Positions 53,101 through 64,000 of a stretch of 64,000 bases of DNA are shown piece after piece (position 1 is the stretch's first letter; each line of letters starts with the position of its first letter). The notes under the pieces are model-generated. The model saw nothing but the letters and a program-made list of their open reading frames with translations, searched no databases and was not told the DNA's origin. The DNA lies in the NCBI RefSeq assembly GCF_026212465.1, contig NC_080063.1, positions 7,573,702 to 7,637,701 of the forward strand. Reading direction: 5' to 3'. Source of the stretch: Amaranthus tricolor. Lineage: Eukaryota > Streptophyta > Magnoliopsida > Caryophyllales > Amaranthaceae. The translations under genes were made by a program, and so were the position numbers.

Positions 53101-56100
53101 GTCTTCTCATTACTCAACATGTCATGTTAATTATGATACCAAATATATTATGCAACCTTTTTATGAATACTTTTAAATTGTGTTTCCAGTACAGTATACA
53201 CACTGACCTTGACTTCTAATATTGATGATAATTCCAAGGTCTTAAAAATTATCTACAACTGTAAGATCTGTTCAGAAGATCAATTTATACATCATTCAAT
53301 ATTTGCAATGCAAGTTGGAAGAAGGTACAATGCATGCATAAAACACATCCAAAGTTTTTGAATTTAATGTCATACAGATTACACACCATAATATCCAAAG
53401 TGAATTTTTTCAGCAAGCTATAAAAAGGTTGATTTCAAAAATAAGTCTTACAGTTCAGATGACTCATATAGCATGGCTTTGTCAAAAAGTGGAGCGCCCC
53501 ATGGACCTGTACTAGCTGCTTTCACACTTTGCTCAGCGTTTGTTGAGAGATCAACTTTTATTGAATCTTCGTAATTGACAGACCCCATGGCCTCAAAGTA
53601 TAGAGCATAATTTGTAAGTGTCAGTCTGCCTAAATAAAGCAGTAGGTACAGTGAGTGTCCCAGGTAGTTAAATAATACAATTCTATTAATCACTAGAAGG
53701 TAAAACAAACAATTGAAGTAATCTAATTCCCTTAGCAAACCTGGCCAGCTTGTTCCTCCAATATGGCGTATCACTCGTTGGCTATTTGCAGTTCCCTCAA
53801 CATGTAATATATATTCATCCTCAGCAAATTGCGCCCCCTTTGGAGTTTCTTGCTTTTGCAGGTGTTTCATGCACCTAAAATTAACCCAAATAAATAAACA
53901 GATATTGCCCCAACAGAGGTGTGAAATATTGATGAAAACGAGAACACCCTTTGTCACTCTACACAATGAACTATAATTGTACACATTCATCATAAGGGAA
54001 AAGCCTAATCAAAATTAAACAAAATGTGGGTTCGAAGCACATGAAAAGAATATATCATTGTATTTATCAGTTGACTTTTCATGGAAATACGACAATTAGA
54101 TACGTAAATGAGAGAAAATGTCAAAAGTAGTTGTAGTTATATCACCTCTAATTTGGAAATATTAAGGCAACAGTCTTATACATTCAGAAATCAGAATCAC
54201 ATAAACAGTTATTGCATGGGAATCTCACTTGTCAATTTCCGTGAGAAACCTGTCATAAGCTGGATAATAAAAAAGGTTAGCTGTAGGTGCCGTAAGTGTT
54301 TCAAAGATGAATCTACCATTGACAATATCTCCAGGCAAAGGGAAGATCGACACAAACCACACAAAAGAATCTTCCTCAACAGCTTGTCCATCATCAACCT
54401 ACCAATGCAATATCATTGTTCAAAATTCAGTCATTTGACTCTATTAGAGAACATTTATGCTATAGGTGAATTTCAATGATGCAGCAATCAGATGAATGAT
54501 TCTTAATAGAAACTTCCTCCATTTCTTTTTACTTGCAACTATTTAGTTTTTACACTATTCACAAATTATACTTTGACCTTGTTTAGTGAATAGTTTAAAC
54601 AAAAAATAGTCATGTGTAACGCTTGTTAGATTCATCTTAATATTTAATTTCAATAAATTATCTTTTTAATAATTTTCACTTATATATAGCTAGACATATT
54701 AGCAATTTAAAATGTGCATTGACATGCGGGTTTGGAGACGTATTGCAAGTAAAAAGACACGGAAGAAGTATTTAATAGTATTTCATAAATTGCTAATGTG
54801 GAGTCTTACAAGAAGAGGCATGATGTCAGAATAGAATAATGACACATCTTCATGGGGTGGAGAAACTTTAAGTAGTTTCTTCTCTTCCTTCTCTTTACCC
54901 ACAGATTCCTGTAAAATAATACAGGCAGGAAAGTTGGTATTCAGTATCCACCATAAGATGGCTGTAACTTTTTTGCAAAATATATATTTTACATAGCTCC
55001 ACAAGGGATTTCCAAGAAAATTAAAATACTCCAATAGCATAACTTGTATATTTGTATAATATGGTAAAATCGTCAAAACAACCAATGACCAATGCAAATC
55101 TACAAAACATCATGCATCATGACAAGTTAGTAATGATAAACTCAAAGGTCTCTCATATCCATCATACATGCAAATGACAAGCTTCATACCCGTTCCACTT
55201 ACAAGGTGCAGCTGAATTTTTTACATTCTGACATGAACAGACACCAATAGTTCACTATAGAGAAAATATTTAATGATAAGCCTTTGCAATACGATGTTGA
55301 CTAACATTAAGATATCCTACTCTAACACATGTTTTCACTCTAATAATTCAAAGATTACATTAGAATACCCATGCTAACTTATTTGCAGCACCAGTATATT
55401 GTTTTATAGATATAATATAAATCCAAAAGCAAGTAATAATAGATAAAATAAACTATAGACGCAATACTAAAAATGTAAGAATGCATACTTTGAATGCACT
55501 TTCATCGGCAGAACTTGGCATCTGCCAAGCTAGCATCATATCAAATGTCAAGCGGCTAAAGGAGCTATCACTAATAGATTCTTCTATCCCACAAGCTGGT
55601 CCATGTCTTAAAGCTTTTGAACAGCAGTACTCCACTAATTTCCTTGAATACTCGCCCATCTCTGGTCTCCATACTCCTTGGTATTCTTCCAGCAAAGCAT
55701 CTTCCGAAGTGTGTAATTTTCTAGCAAAGAAACGCATTAAAGCTTAAGAACTTGCTCAGTTTCTCTTGAGATTTAAATAGAAATCAAACATGACCAACAA
55801 AACTAAATGACGAAAAAAGTCGTTAGTGTCAGACATAAGTTGATTACTAAACCGCACACGAGGAAACAATGGAGTTTTGATACCTAAGTAACCAGTCTTA
55901 CCAATTATACAGAATCATACAGTTACATGAATCAAATAAAACAATGCGAGTATGCAACATATGATATCATCACTAACAAAGAATATACTCTAATGTTTCC
56001 TTCTGTAATACTCCCTCTGTCCCTAGCTCTTATTTTTATTTAGCTTTGTGCCACTTTACACACTTTTTTTAGGAATGATCTCACTCTTTTTCTTTTAACC

Positions 56101-57185
56101 TCATCTACGTAGTACGAACTTATCATTTCTCTTCATCTCATTCACACTTTTCTTCTCCTCACTTGTATTTTATGTTATTCATTGGCTACGTACAAACTAA
56201 TATTGTTATACATAAAAAAGTGTTATTTCATGGGGACAAAGGAAATACTAATCTACACCCAAGAACATCAATTGGAAATGTCATTCCATATATTCTCCTC
56301 CTCCTCCTACATTAGTTTCTATATATATCATCTTACATGCCTTAAAGGGGAGCCTTGGCACACCAGTTATGTCGCGGTGTGAATGAAAGGTCATGGGCCC
56401 GTAAGGTCTGCCTCCATTACACCCTGTGGTGGACCCTTACCCGAATCTCGTTCCGCGGGGACGCTTTGTGCACCGGACAAACCTTTTTATCGCCATATAT
56501 CCCTTCAGATTTTTTTTGTCATTCCTCTTGTTATCTATATCTATCTTCGGCCTATCTTTTCTTAACATCTTCTAAACTCCTCAAAGTTCCAATTAATAAC
56601 TTCTCTAACTCATACAATTTTTCGTTTTTGATTTTACTGTTTCTCCATTAAATTCAATATTATCATACATTACCCCGTGAGCTAAACCTGATCACAACTA
56701 AACGGTCGGAAAGCCACTCCATCATCTTGAATAAAGTCAGTTTATTATAGTTCTGTCAATCCATCATCATGTATGCATATCGGTATATGAAAAGACTGGG
56801 TCATGATCTGTTTATGGCAATCTATCCTTCTACCATTTTCATTACATATGAAAAAAATAAAAAAAGCATTTACAATAACGGAACGTTACAAAACTTGTGC
56901 ATAAACACAAATTCCATTATTGTATCTTCCTATTTCTGTTTCTGCGATTTTAGGTATCTTTGCCGAACATCATACGAGATAAATACAAGTAACAGACGAA
57001 AAAATATGTTCAAAATACGATCAAAATCAAATGAATGAAACGAATTAAGGATGTAATATATATGAGAATCATCATTATCATTAATCAATGATAAAAAAAG
57101 ACAAATAAAGAAGAGAAGAATACAGAGCACATCGGTGAATGACAGAAATGGCGGTGGAAGAGAGATTGCTCAGGCTGATCATCAT
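47182..57185 (-). CDS. DUF639-family membrane protein
   Basis: Predicted 670-aa protein of the plant DUF639 family; molecular function unknown. Minus-strand exons: 57185-57124, 55720-55489, 54908-54810, 54398-54229, 53874-53741, 53629-53452, 52992-52434, 51851-51739, 51660-51417, 47403-47182; all GT..AG and in phase. Family signatures are SRLTFDMMLAWQMP, HIGGTSWPGRLTLTNYALYF and STGPWGAPLFDKAM. The C-terminal third carries hydrophobic segments likely to span membranes: one around GATMNLIAAILFITY, one around KALATILLWATYEML, and a strong one in the last exon (MIMVGIAVIVALIPLKY, then IIMTATLYLFAM). It ends in an acidic tail. The start is the first Met of a short first exon; other family members have longer N-termini, so an extra upstream exon is possible. 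Confidence 0.88.
48305..49143. repeat. LTR-like sequence, borders uncertain
   Basis: This 839-bp stretch starts TGTTAGG and ends CTCAACA, with repeated gctcgac/gtcgagc words near 48790-48880. Start and end suit an LTR. However, the 5-bp flanks (gattc, cgttt) differ and no primer site follows, so it could be part of a larger decayed element. Confidence 0.35.
49048..49101. repeat. Perfect 27-bp tandem duplication
   Basis: Two identical copies of a 27-bp unit starting aaacgggcaagccaaagagt lie head to tail at 49048-49074 and 49075-49101. Identity of the copies suggests a recent slippage or unequal-exchange event. Confidence 0.95.
54510..54771. mobile_element. Stowaway-like miniature element in DUF639 intron 3
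   Basis: The left end reads CTTCCTCCATTTCTTTTTAC then TTGCAA. The right end, reversed, reads CTTCTTCCGTGTCTTTTTAC then TTGCAA, giving inverted repeats of about 26 bp with few mismatches. The end style (CTCCCTCCGT..) is that of Stowaway-type elements. The right flank shows TA; the left flank duplication is worn. There is no coding capacity. Confidence 0.65.
56009..56247. mobile_element. Stowaway-like miniature element in DUF639 intron 1
   Basis: Element 56011-56245 is 235 bp, starts CTCCCTCTGTCCC and ends, reversed, TTTCCTTTGTCCCC. It is flanked by TA on both sides (56009-56010 and 56246-56247), the Stowaway target duplication. Its interior is AT-rich and non-coding. Confidence 0.65.
56349..56476 (+). 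mobile_element. Au-like SINE, internally deleted
   Basis: It begins GGAGCCTTGGCACACCAG, the tRNA-like head of Au-type plant SINEs. It continues AAAGGTCATGGG, then GTAAGGTCTGCCTCC, GTGGTGGACCCTTACC and TTTGTGCACCGG. The order matches the Au family as I know it, with a gap after GGTCATGGG where part of the head and middle should be. It is a Pol III-derived retroposon lying antisense to the DUF639 gene in intron 1. Confidence 0.7.
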
Positions 57186-57538
57186 CTTCACTTGATCATC
57201 AACAGAAATAACAGAAAAATTAAATTAAATTCAATGAAATAGAACGTGAGTTAAGCGTAAGGGACGAAAATGGAGAAACGGAAGGGAACATCCGAATGCG
57301 TGCAGGATCGTGGCATCAAAAAGCAAAAGCCAAAACGATGGAAGAATGAGTTATTTCTCTACCATTCAATGCCACATGCCCTACATGCAACTCCCTACTC
57401 GAGTAAATAAAATCATCTTGTTGGGAAAAATAGCGTAAATAAAAGTTGTAAACTTAAGGTCACCACGTGGATTAAAAAAATACTTATCTATCTATCATGT
57501 GGAAAATCCAATAATTTAAGTTATCACTTGAAATTTCT
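57186..57538. promoter_or_regulatory. Putative 5' flank of the DUF639 gene
   Basis: About 350 bp between the DUF639 start codon and the left target duplication of the foldback element. By position it should hold the core promoter and 5' UTR. No TATA box was convincing, so only the location supports this. Confidence 0.35.
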
Positions 57539-58449
57539 TTTTTATTAGGAAAATTTATCCAAAATAATCCAATATATTTACGATTTTTCTATAATAATTC
57601 TAACTATTGATTAACCATTAATAATCTTATCTATTGTTTCATTTGACCCGAAATATTGTTGGGTTTTTCTTGACCAGTTGCAGTAGGTCATTTTTGACTA
57701 TTGTTCTCTACTATCTTCTTCCTCCTTAAATACTCCTTATTTTCATCGTTTCAGCAGTAATTTCATGGTTTATCTTTTAATTTTTTTTTTCCTTGTTTCT
57801 TAAATCATCTTCTATCTCATTCTTTTTTCCTGACATGAAGAGTATCAATTATTCCCATTATTCTTCAAATAGGAGTTCAATTACAAGGGAAACATTACAA
57901 ACTAAAACAACACAAACCATGTAACTTTCGGTAACTGATTTCATAAACCAAAATAGCATAAATCAAATCAATAACTGATTTATTTCTGAATAAGTAACCG
58001 AAAACAATCCTTTAAATGCTTGAAATAAGTACTTGATTTTAGAAATCAGTAGCTGAAATGTGAAAAAAAGGAGCTTTGGTGTATAAAAATAGTACATGAT
58101 GTTCATCGAAAATCATAGTCCATCTAGTGTCGTTGTCATGTGAAACACTCTTTTTAAGCTCAGAAATAAACCGAGAATAAGCTTAAATGGAGGTCCTCTT
58201 CAATGGTAGGCTTGGTAGGAGGGAGTGAATGTGAAAAAATTGTTGGTGGTTCAAGGTAATGCTATACAATAATTAACGTAAAAAGGTAAGAAAAAAAAAA
58301 GAAATTAAATTATAATTAATACAAATCGGTAGTAGGTAATCCAACAACATTCCGGATTAAATGAAATAATACATGGAATTATTCATGATTAATCGATAGT
58401 TAGGATTATTACAGGAAACTCTTAAATGGGTAAATTTTCCTTTTTATTA
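57539..58449. mobile_element. 893-bp foldback element with perfect 9-bp duplication
   Basis: The element spans 57548-58440 between two copies of TTTTTATTA (57539-57547, 58441-58449). Ends are GGAAAATTTATCC on the left and, reversed, GGAAAATTTACCC on the right. Inverted similarity resumes inside at ctaactattgattaacca and catttgacccg-like words. The first 75 bp are clearly related to the unit of the element at 24944-25750. A 9-bp duplication and no coding capacity suggest a Mutator-type miniature element. It lies about 360 bp upstream of the DUF639 start codon. Confidence 0.75.
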
Positions 58450-58657
58450 AAGGGAGGATAAGGGAAGGTTTAAGTTATGTGAGAATTGATCGTACGACCT
58501 TGTCTATCTATAAAGGTGGTATTTGCTTCAATCAAGATAAGATTTGATTTCTAATTTTTTGTTAATTTTTTGGGATATTTTATTTTAATTAATACTCCCT
58601 CATTCTCACATAAAATGTTAATTTTTTATAGTGATAAAAATTGGGAGAATATTATTT

Positions 58658-59092
58658 ATAATACTTCATTCGTTCCTTTTGTTAGATTCGTCTTGATGCA
58701 AAGTTTTTTAATATATAATTTTTAGAAACTTTTTTGTGTGTATCTAGAGATATTAAGGCACAAATTTTGCTTTAAAATACGTGCAAAAAGTAAAGTATAT
58801 ATTGAGAGAATATTAATTATAATACTCCCTTCATTCATTTTGTTTGTCCGCTTTAGGTTTTTTCACTTTAGCAGTGAGAAAAATAAATTAGATTTTTAAA
58901 GTATATATTGAAGATAAAATATATTCATGTGAGATTTTGTTAGATTCGTCTTGATATAAAGTTTTTTCATACATAATTTTAGAAACTTTTTTGTCCGTAC
59001 AGTACTTAGAGATGTTAAAACACAAATTTTGCTTTAAAATACGTGTAAAAAGTAAAGTGAACAAATAAAAAGGAACAGAGCATAATTTTTGA
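58658..59092. repeat. Two tandem, diverged Stowaway-like units
   Basis: Starts such as tacttcattcgttccttttg and tactcccttcattcattttg lie near 58662 and 58823. Both units contain gttagattcgtcttgat, aaagttttttaatatataat or a variant, agaaacttttttgt and cacaaattttgctttaaaat (58680-58800 and 58938-59057). The second ends aaaaaggaacagagca. They are two direct copies of one short AT-rich element with Stowaway-like ends. Confidence 0.5.
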
Positions 59093-59636
59093 CATATTTA
59101 TAAATTTATTACTATATTAGAAATTTTTACTCTATACATACAAATTTAATTGATTTTTGAAATTTTTTATATAAAAAAATCTAACATATTAAATGTGACG
59201 GAAATTATAACTCATTATTTCAGTGCTCTATAGGGTAAAAGTCTATATTACCCTATTGATAGTGCTTTAAAGAGATTATGTGGTTGGCATGAACCGTTAA
59301 ATATATAAAACCTTCTTAAAAGTAATTTATGAATCTTAATTTATTTCATAGTAAGAAAACAAATTTGCGCTCGTTTTAGCTGTGTTGAAAACGATTGTAA
59401 ATATACCAATAGTTGATATTACATATATTATAAAGGTATTACAATTTAATTTTATAGACTAATTGAAAGATTACTCATAGTCTTAAGCCTTTTAAAATTT
59501 AACCACATACAACTTCATTAATGCTTCAATAAAAACAAATTTTCAATATAACTTTTTTGAGAGAGAAGCTCCTCAACTTTAAAAAGGTTGAACATGAATC
59601 CAAACATAATGAATAACATTATTAGTTAGATACTAG

Positions 59637-59991
59637 TGTAGAAACTATCCCTTAAATATCCTTAAATATCCCTTAAATAGAAGATAATGCATATTAGAAT
59701 AGAAAGAGAAAACCCTTAAATATCCCTACAAAGTATAAATTATCCTACATAGAAGAGTCAAGATGATGATTGATGATGGGGTAGAGTAATGTAGGAAATC
59801 AATAGGAAATCAAATAAAATCAAGAATATTCATTAGAAATCAGTATATTGTATTTTAGGAATTGTTTTATTCAGTCCTTATTTCCTTCCTAAATTAGATG
59901 ATAAATGTAATTATATATGCCTGTAAATACTCAGAAGAAGATGAAGAATTAAGGTCTTTTACAACCAAAAATGCTTCCGTACTAATTCTCA
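59637..59991 (+). repeat. 5' LTR of the copia element
   Basis: The 355-bp LTR starts TGTAGAAAC and ends TTCTCA, immediately before the primer site. A TATA-like tatatatg lies near 59914. The start was chosen as the TG before a run of short repeats (cttaaatatcc, three times); the exact left border would need the 3' LTR for proof. Confidence 0.65.
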
Positions 59992-60004
59992 TGGTATCAG
60001 AGCC
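59992..60004 (+). other. Primer-binding site, initiator-Met tRNA type
   Basis: TGGTATCAGAGCC abuts the LTR end and is the standard complement to the 3' end of plant initiator methionine tRNA used by copia elements to prime minus-strand synthesis. Confidence 0.9.
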
Positions 60005-60071
60005 TTAGAATTCAGATCCAGAAAAACCCCATAAACCTTTGAAGGACTCATCATCTACCTTCTTACCTACA

Positions 60072-63000
60072 ATGGCAGACGAAAACCAAAACACAAACCA
60101 GCAGCTTATCTCAGTTGCTCAAATGGAACAAATGTTCCAATATTTCCAGCAATTAAACAAATAAACCAATTCCACAAACGAACCACAAACAACTGACTTA
60201 CGAGTCGCCGAAAAATTAACATACCACAATTACACCAAATGGTGTAAACTTATTCAAATCGCTATCGAGGGCAGAGGACGTCTCAGTCACATCATCGACG
60301 TACCTCCCGAGCCCACAACCTCAAATTACATACAATTAAAACAAAGGGACTCAATAGTTTTATCTTGGATTATAGCCAATATTGATTCAGACCTAGTAAA
60401 TCAATTTCTTGATTATACTACTGCGTGGGAACTCTAGAAAGGGATTGAAACACTCTTAAGCAGTGGAAGGGATGAATTACAAATTTTCGACCTTAGTAGT
60501 AAAGCAGCAAACCTTAAACAAAACAATGACACAATCGAAGTGTATTACGGCAAGCTTAACACACTCTGGAAAGAAATCGATCGACGGATGCCAAATCCGA
60601 TGAAATGTTCTGCAGATATCACAACATTCAATTCATTCATCCAGAGACAAAGGCTCTATCAGTTTTTGGCCGGCATAAATGACAATCTAGACGCAGAAAG
60701 AAGACAGTTACTAAATCAAGACCCTTTACCCACTATTGAAATGGCGTACGCCATGATTCGTCGAGAATTAGCACGACGTGGTATCATGAGTACCACCTCA
60801 TCATTAGGAGGAAATCCTTCAGAGATTGGTAAGGGGCTTGCAATCAGAGGCCGGTCAGAAACTTCACTCCGGCGTGATAATGGAGATCGGACATACCTCA
60901 AGTGCACCCACTGTGGCGGTTCAAAGCACACAAAAGAGGGATGTTTCAAGCTAATTGGGTACCCGGAATGGTGGGAAGAACACAAGCTTCGAAGAGCCGC
61001 CACCAAGGCCACGACTTCCCGTACCGGCGGCAAGGCTAATCTAGCCACTGATCTCTCCAGTCACCGGCAAACACCAACTGAGAACATCATCAACGTCCAA
61101 AATCCGACAGGTAATGCAAGTGATAAGAAAGATTACAGTGAACAGCCCAGAAATCAGGAAAACAGGGAAGAGTCCAGAAGGGACTCGAATAGTGAAGAAG
61201 AGACCAGAAGCAAAGAGAAGGACGGAGGAAGAGAGAGAAAAGGGGGGGAGTCACTTTCCCTAAATACTCCCTTTTATAGGGAGCCTAGGGTTAAACCTAA
61301 TCCTTATCCGGCCCGCATTAAAAAACCCAAGCCCACTCACTTAACCGACCCACATAATAAACCCGTCCCAATTCTACCTAATCCCAAAGGTTTATTTTGT
61401 GAAAAAGAGAATACTTGTACATGGATTTTTGACTGTGGGGCAACTGATACAATGACTTATGACCCGAGTGATCTCATCTCTCAAACGCATACTCCTCGTC
61501 ATAAAATCCAGATTGCGAATGGTGATTTTGTTAATGTTACTAAAGCTGGATCGGTTGCTATTTCCCCTTCTCTACAACTTAATAATTGTCTTTTAATTCC
61601 GAAATTAACACATAAACTTCTGTCTATTAGTCAGTTAACCAAGGAATTACATTGTACTGTTCTCATGACCTCTACTGGTTGTAATGTGCAGGATGCTCAG
61701 ACAGGAGCGATCATTGGGCGTGGTACTGAGAGAGGAGGATTATACTATGTGGATGAGGCTGGTCATAAAGGTCTAAACATGAAACAATTTGCTAATGATC
61801 ATGGCCTTATACACCAAACTACATGTCCCGATACTCCCCAACAAAATGGTGTGGCTGAGCGAAAAAATAGAACTCTTCTTGAGATTACTCGGGCTCTCAT
61901 GCTTGAATCTCGGGTTCCTGCATCTTATTGGCCAAAAGCTCTTGCCACCGCCAACTACCTAACCAATCGTCTTCCCACCAAATCCCTAAACTTCCAAACT
62001 CCCCTTAATACTCTTAAAACACATCATGAAGTCCCCTCTTCCCATTCTCTTCTTCCTCGGGTTTTTGGGTGTGTTGTGTATGTTCATCTACCCTCACGGA
62101 GTCGTAGCAAACTTGAACCCCGGGCTGTCAAATGTGTTTTTAGTTGGATATGGTACTACACAAAAGGGATATCGATGTTTTGATCCCATTTCTCACCGGA
62201 TGTATGTGACTTTAGATTGTGAGTTCTTTGAGGATTCCTATTATTTTTCCCCGCTTCGATCTCAGGGGGAGAATCGTAGTGAGGATCTAAGCTGGCTCAT
62301 AAGTCCAAGTAGGATAGATCCAAAAGAGCAAGTAGGTTACACCACCGACACTGCCTCTGAAACCCTTGAACGTCTTACTCTCCAGTTCACTCCTGCTCCT
62401 GAGCATCCTGATTCTCCTGAATCACCTGAGGTAATGGGTAATACTTCTGATATATGATGGTTGATAATGAAGATACAGAATTCAGTGTTGATAATGAAGA
62501 TACAAAATTCAGTGTTGAAATTAATAATGATCAGGGTGTTGAGATGTCTAACAGGTATGAATTACCTCCGAGGAAAACAAGGGGTGTTCCCCCAAAGAGG
62601 TATGATCCAGAATATGACAAAACGATCTCGATATCCCACAGACAGAAACAATGTTGAATCTCTAGCTCAGGTGGCATTAGCCTTTAACGCATCTCTGTAC
62701 TCCAATAAGATACCCAGAAATGTGGAAGAGGCTCTTCAAAATCCTAAGTGGAAAAAGGCAATGGAGGAGGAAATATCTGCACTTCTCAAGAATGAAACTT
62801 GGGAAAAATGTGAGCTACCCAAAGGGAAAAAGGCAATAGGCTGCAAATGGGTGTTTACTATCAAATATCATGCAGATGGAACCATTGAGCGTTACAAAGC
62901 TCGACTTGTAGCAAAGGGATATACTCAAACATACGGTGTAGACTATTCTGAGACTTTCTCACCAGTAGCCAAGATTGATACCATCCGGGTTCTTTTCTCG

Positions 63001-64000
63001 ATAGCAGCAAACAAAAATTGGCCCTTACACCAATTTGATGTAAAAAATGCATTCTTACATGGTGAACTAGAAGAAGAAGTGTACATGAAACCTCCTCCAG
63101 GATTCTCAGAAACATACAACATAAAAGAGGGGTGTAGACTCAAGAAAGCTCTATATGGTCTCAAATAATCTCCTCGTGCATGGTTTGGGAAGTTTACATC
63201 TGCTATGAAGAAGTTTGGATACACACAAAGTAATTCATATCACACATTGTTCCTTAAGAAAAGAAAAGATCGAATTACATGTCTAATCATCTATGTGGAT
63301 GATATGGTGATCACAGGTGATGATACAGATGAGATACAGATATTGAAGAAAAAACTGTCAGGAGAATTTGACATGAAAGACTTGGGAAATCTAAAATACT
63401 TTCTTGGCATTGAAGTTTTACGATCAAAAAGGGGAATTTTCATTAGCCAAAGAAAATACATCCTAGATCTCTTGGCAGAAACCGGCATGCTTGATTGTAA
63501 ACCTGCAGTTACACCCATTACAACAAACCATAGGTTACAGATAATTGAAGGAGAAAAGCCCACAGATCATGACCGTTACAGGAGATTGGTAGGAAAACTC
63601 ATTTATCTCTCACATACTAGGCCGGATATCGCATATGCAGTAGATGTAGTCAGCAGATTTATGAACAAACCACAAATCCATCATATGACTGCTGTTATGC
63701 GAATACTGAGATATCTGAAGAAAACCAACAACAGGGGGCTTTTGTTTCGAAAGAATGATAATTTGGATCTCCTAGCTTATACAGATGCAGATTGGGCCGG
63801 TGATAGAGACGACAGAAAATCAACTTCAGGATATTTTACCCTAGTTGGAGGAAATCTAGTCACTTGGAAAAGCAAGAAACAAAAGGTAGTAGCACTGTCT
63901 AGTGCAGAAGCTGAGTTCCGGGGGATCGCAAAAGGTATCACTGAAATTCTATGGATCAAGAGACTTCTTGGGGAATTAACCTTTCCACAGAAAAGACCAT
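60072..64000 (+). pseudogene. Copia gag-pol, multiply broken
   Basis: The start at 60072 opens MADENQNTNQQL. Gag is interrupted by TAA at 60162 and TAG at 60435 (a tryptophan position), then is open. A zinc knuckle (CX2CX4HX4C) lies at 60903-60944. The protease motif near 61430 reads DCGATDTM, with Cys where copia proteases usually have Ser. A deletion near 61765 removes the pre-integrase zinc finger and the first two catalytic Asp of integrase; PQQNGVAERKNR with the last Glu remains. A frameshift near 62143, a TGA at 62455 and another shift near 62620 follow. Reverse transcriptase runs from about 62734 with TAA at 63166 in place of Gln in LKQSPRAW. After that the frame is open to the window end, with YVDDM and the RNase H residues in YTDADWAGD and SSAEAE. 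It is a fossil polyprotein. Confidence 0.9.
62460..62513 (+). repeat. 27-bp tandem duplication inside copia pol
   Basis: Two copies of gttgataatgaagatacaga plus ttcagt (one base differs) lie at 62460-62486 and 62487-62513, in the spacer between integrase and reverse transcriptase. The length is a multiple of three, so the frame is kept. Confidence 0.9.

Larger units (their letters stand above)
59637..64000 (+). mobile_element. Ty1/copia retrotransposon, decayed, cut by window edge
   Basis: Order: 5' LTR (59637-59991), primer site (59992-60004), gag, protease, remnant integrase, reverse transcriptase and RNase H, the copia order. The 3' LTR lies outside the window. The reading frame is broken by stops, frameshifts and an internal deletion, so this copy is non-autonomous. 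The left flank of the LTR is ctact/actag; the matching duplication cannot be checked here. Confidence 0.92.

Noticed and set aside
820..57185. Functional gene cluster (biosynthetic or defence island)
   Set aside because: The five host genes belong to unrelated, broadly conserved families, are far apart and show no shared pathway.

Overview
The window is nuclear DNA from a flowering plant, very probably a eudicot. The base composition is AT-rich, the genes carry many GT..AG introns, and the introns and spacers are loaded with LTR-retrotransposon, Mutator-like, hAT-like, Stowaway-like and SINE-like sequence. I cannot name the species from sequence alone.

Five host genes were assembled exon by exon, all on the minus strand. 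From left to right: (1) 820-6867, a leucine-rich-repeat receptor-like pseudokinase of the At3g03770/At5g14210 type, 7 exons, 786 aa. (2) 10313-14194, a secreted L-ascorbate-oxidase-type multicopper oxidase, 5 exons, 577 aa. (3) 16482-23353, a plant cysteine oxidase, 5 exons, 291 aa. (4) 29949-44951, an RRP6-like nuclear-exosome 3'-5' exonuclease, 14 exons, 928 aa. (5) 47182-57185, a DUF639-family membrane protein, 10 exons, 670 aa. Every splice junction listed obeys GT..AG and keeps the frame. All five reading frames look intact. They have unrelated roles (cell-surface signalling, apoplastic redox, oxygen sensing through the N-degron pathway, RNA decay, unknown) and are not a functional cluster.

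Mobile DNA fills the rest. Intron 1 of the receptor gene holds an antisense copia RNase H remnant split by an 847-bp solo LTR with a 5-bp target duplication. Intron 3 of the oxidase gene is mostly a hAT-like miniature element that ends 7 bp from the 5' splice site. Between genes 3 and 4 lie a four-unit palindromic element (24944-25750) and a 3.4-kb Mutator-like element (25972-29378). The Mutator-like element has a perfect 9-bp target duplication, a broken and internally deleted transposase, and three small GC-rich hairpins at each end. Intron 11 of the RRP6-like gene holds a truncated copia LTR-PBS-gag piece. Upstream of gene 5 is a second foldback element (57548-58440, perfect 9-bp target duplication) related to the one at 24944. 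The right end of the window (59637-64000) is a decayed Ty1/copia element: LTR, primer site, gag, protease, a deleted integrase core, reverse transcriptase and RNase H, running off the edge.

I found no sign of a new multi-gene system. The most unusual structures are the symmetric hairpin clusters of the Mutator-like element, the palindromic four-unit element and its relative, the precisely readable nested insertion in the receptor intron, and an unidentified coding fragment in a cysteine-oxidase intron.
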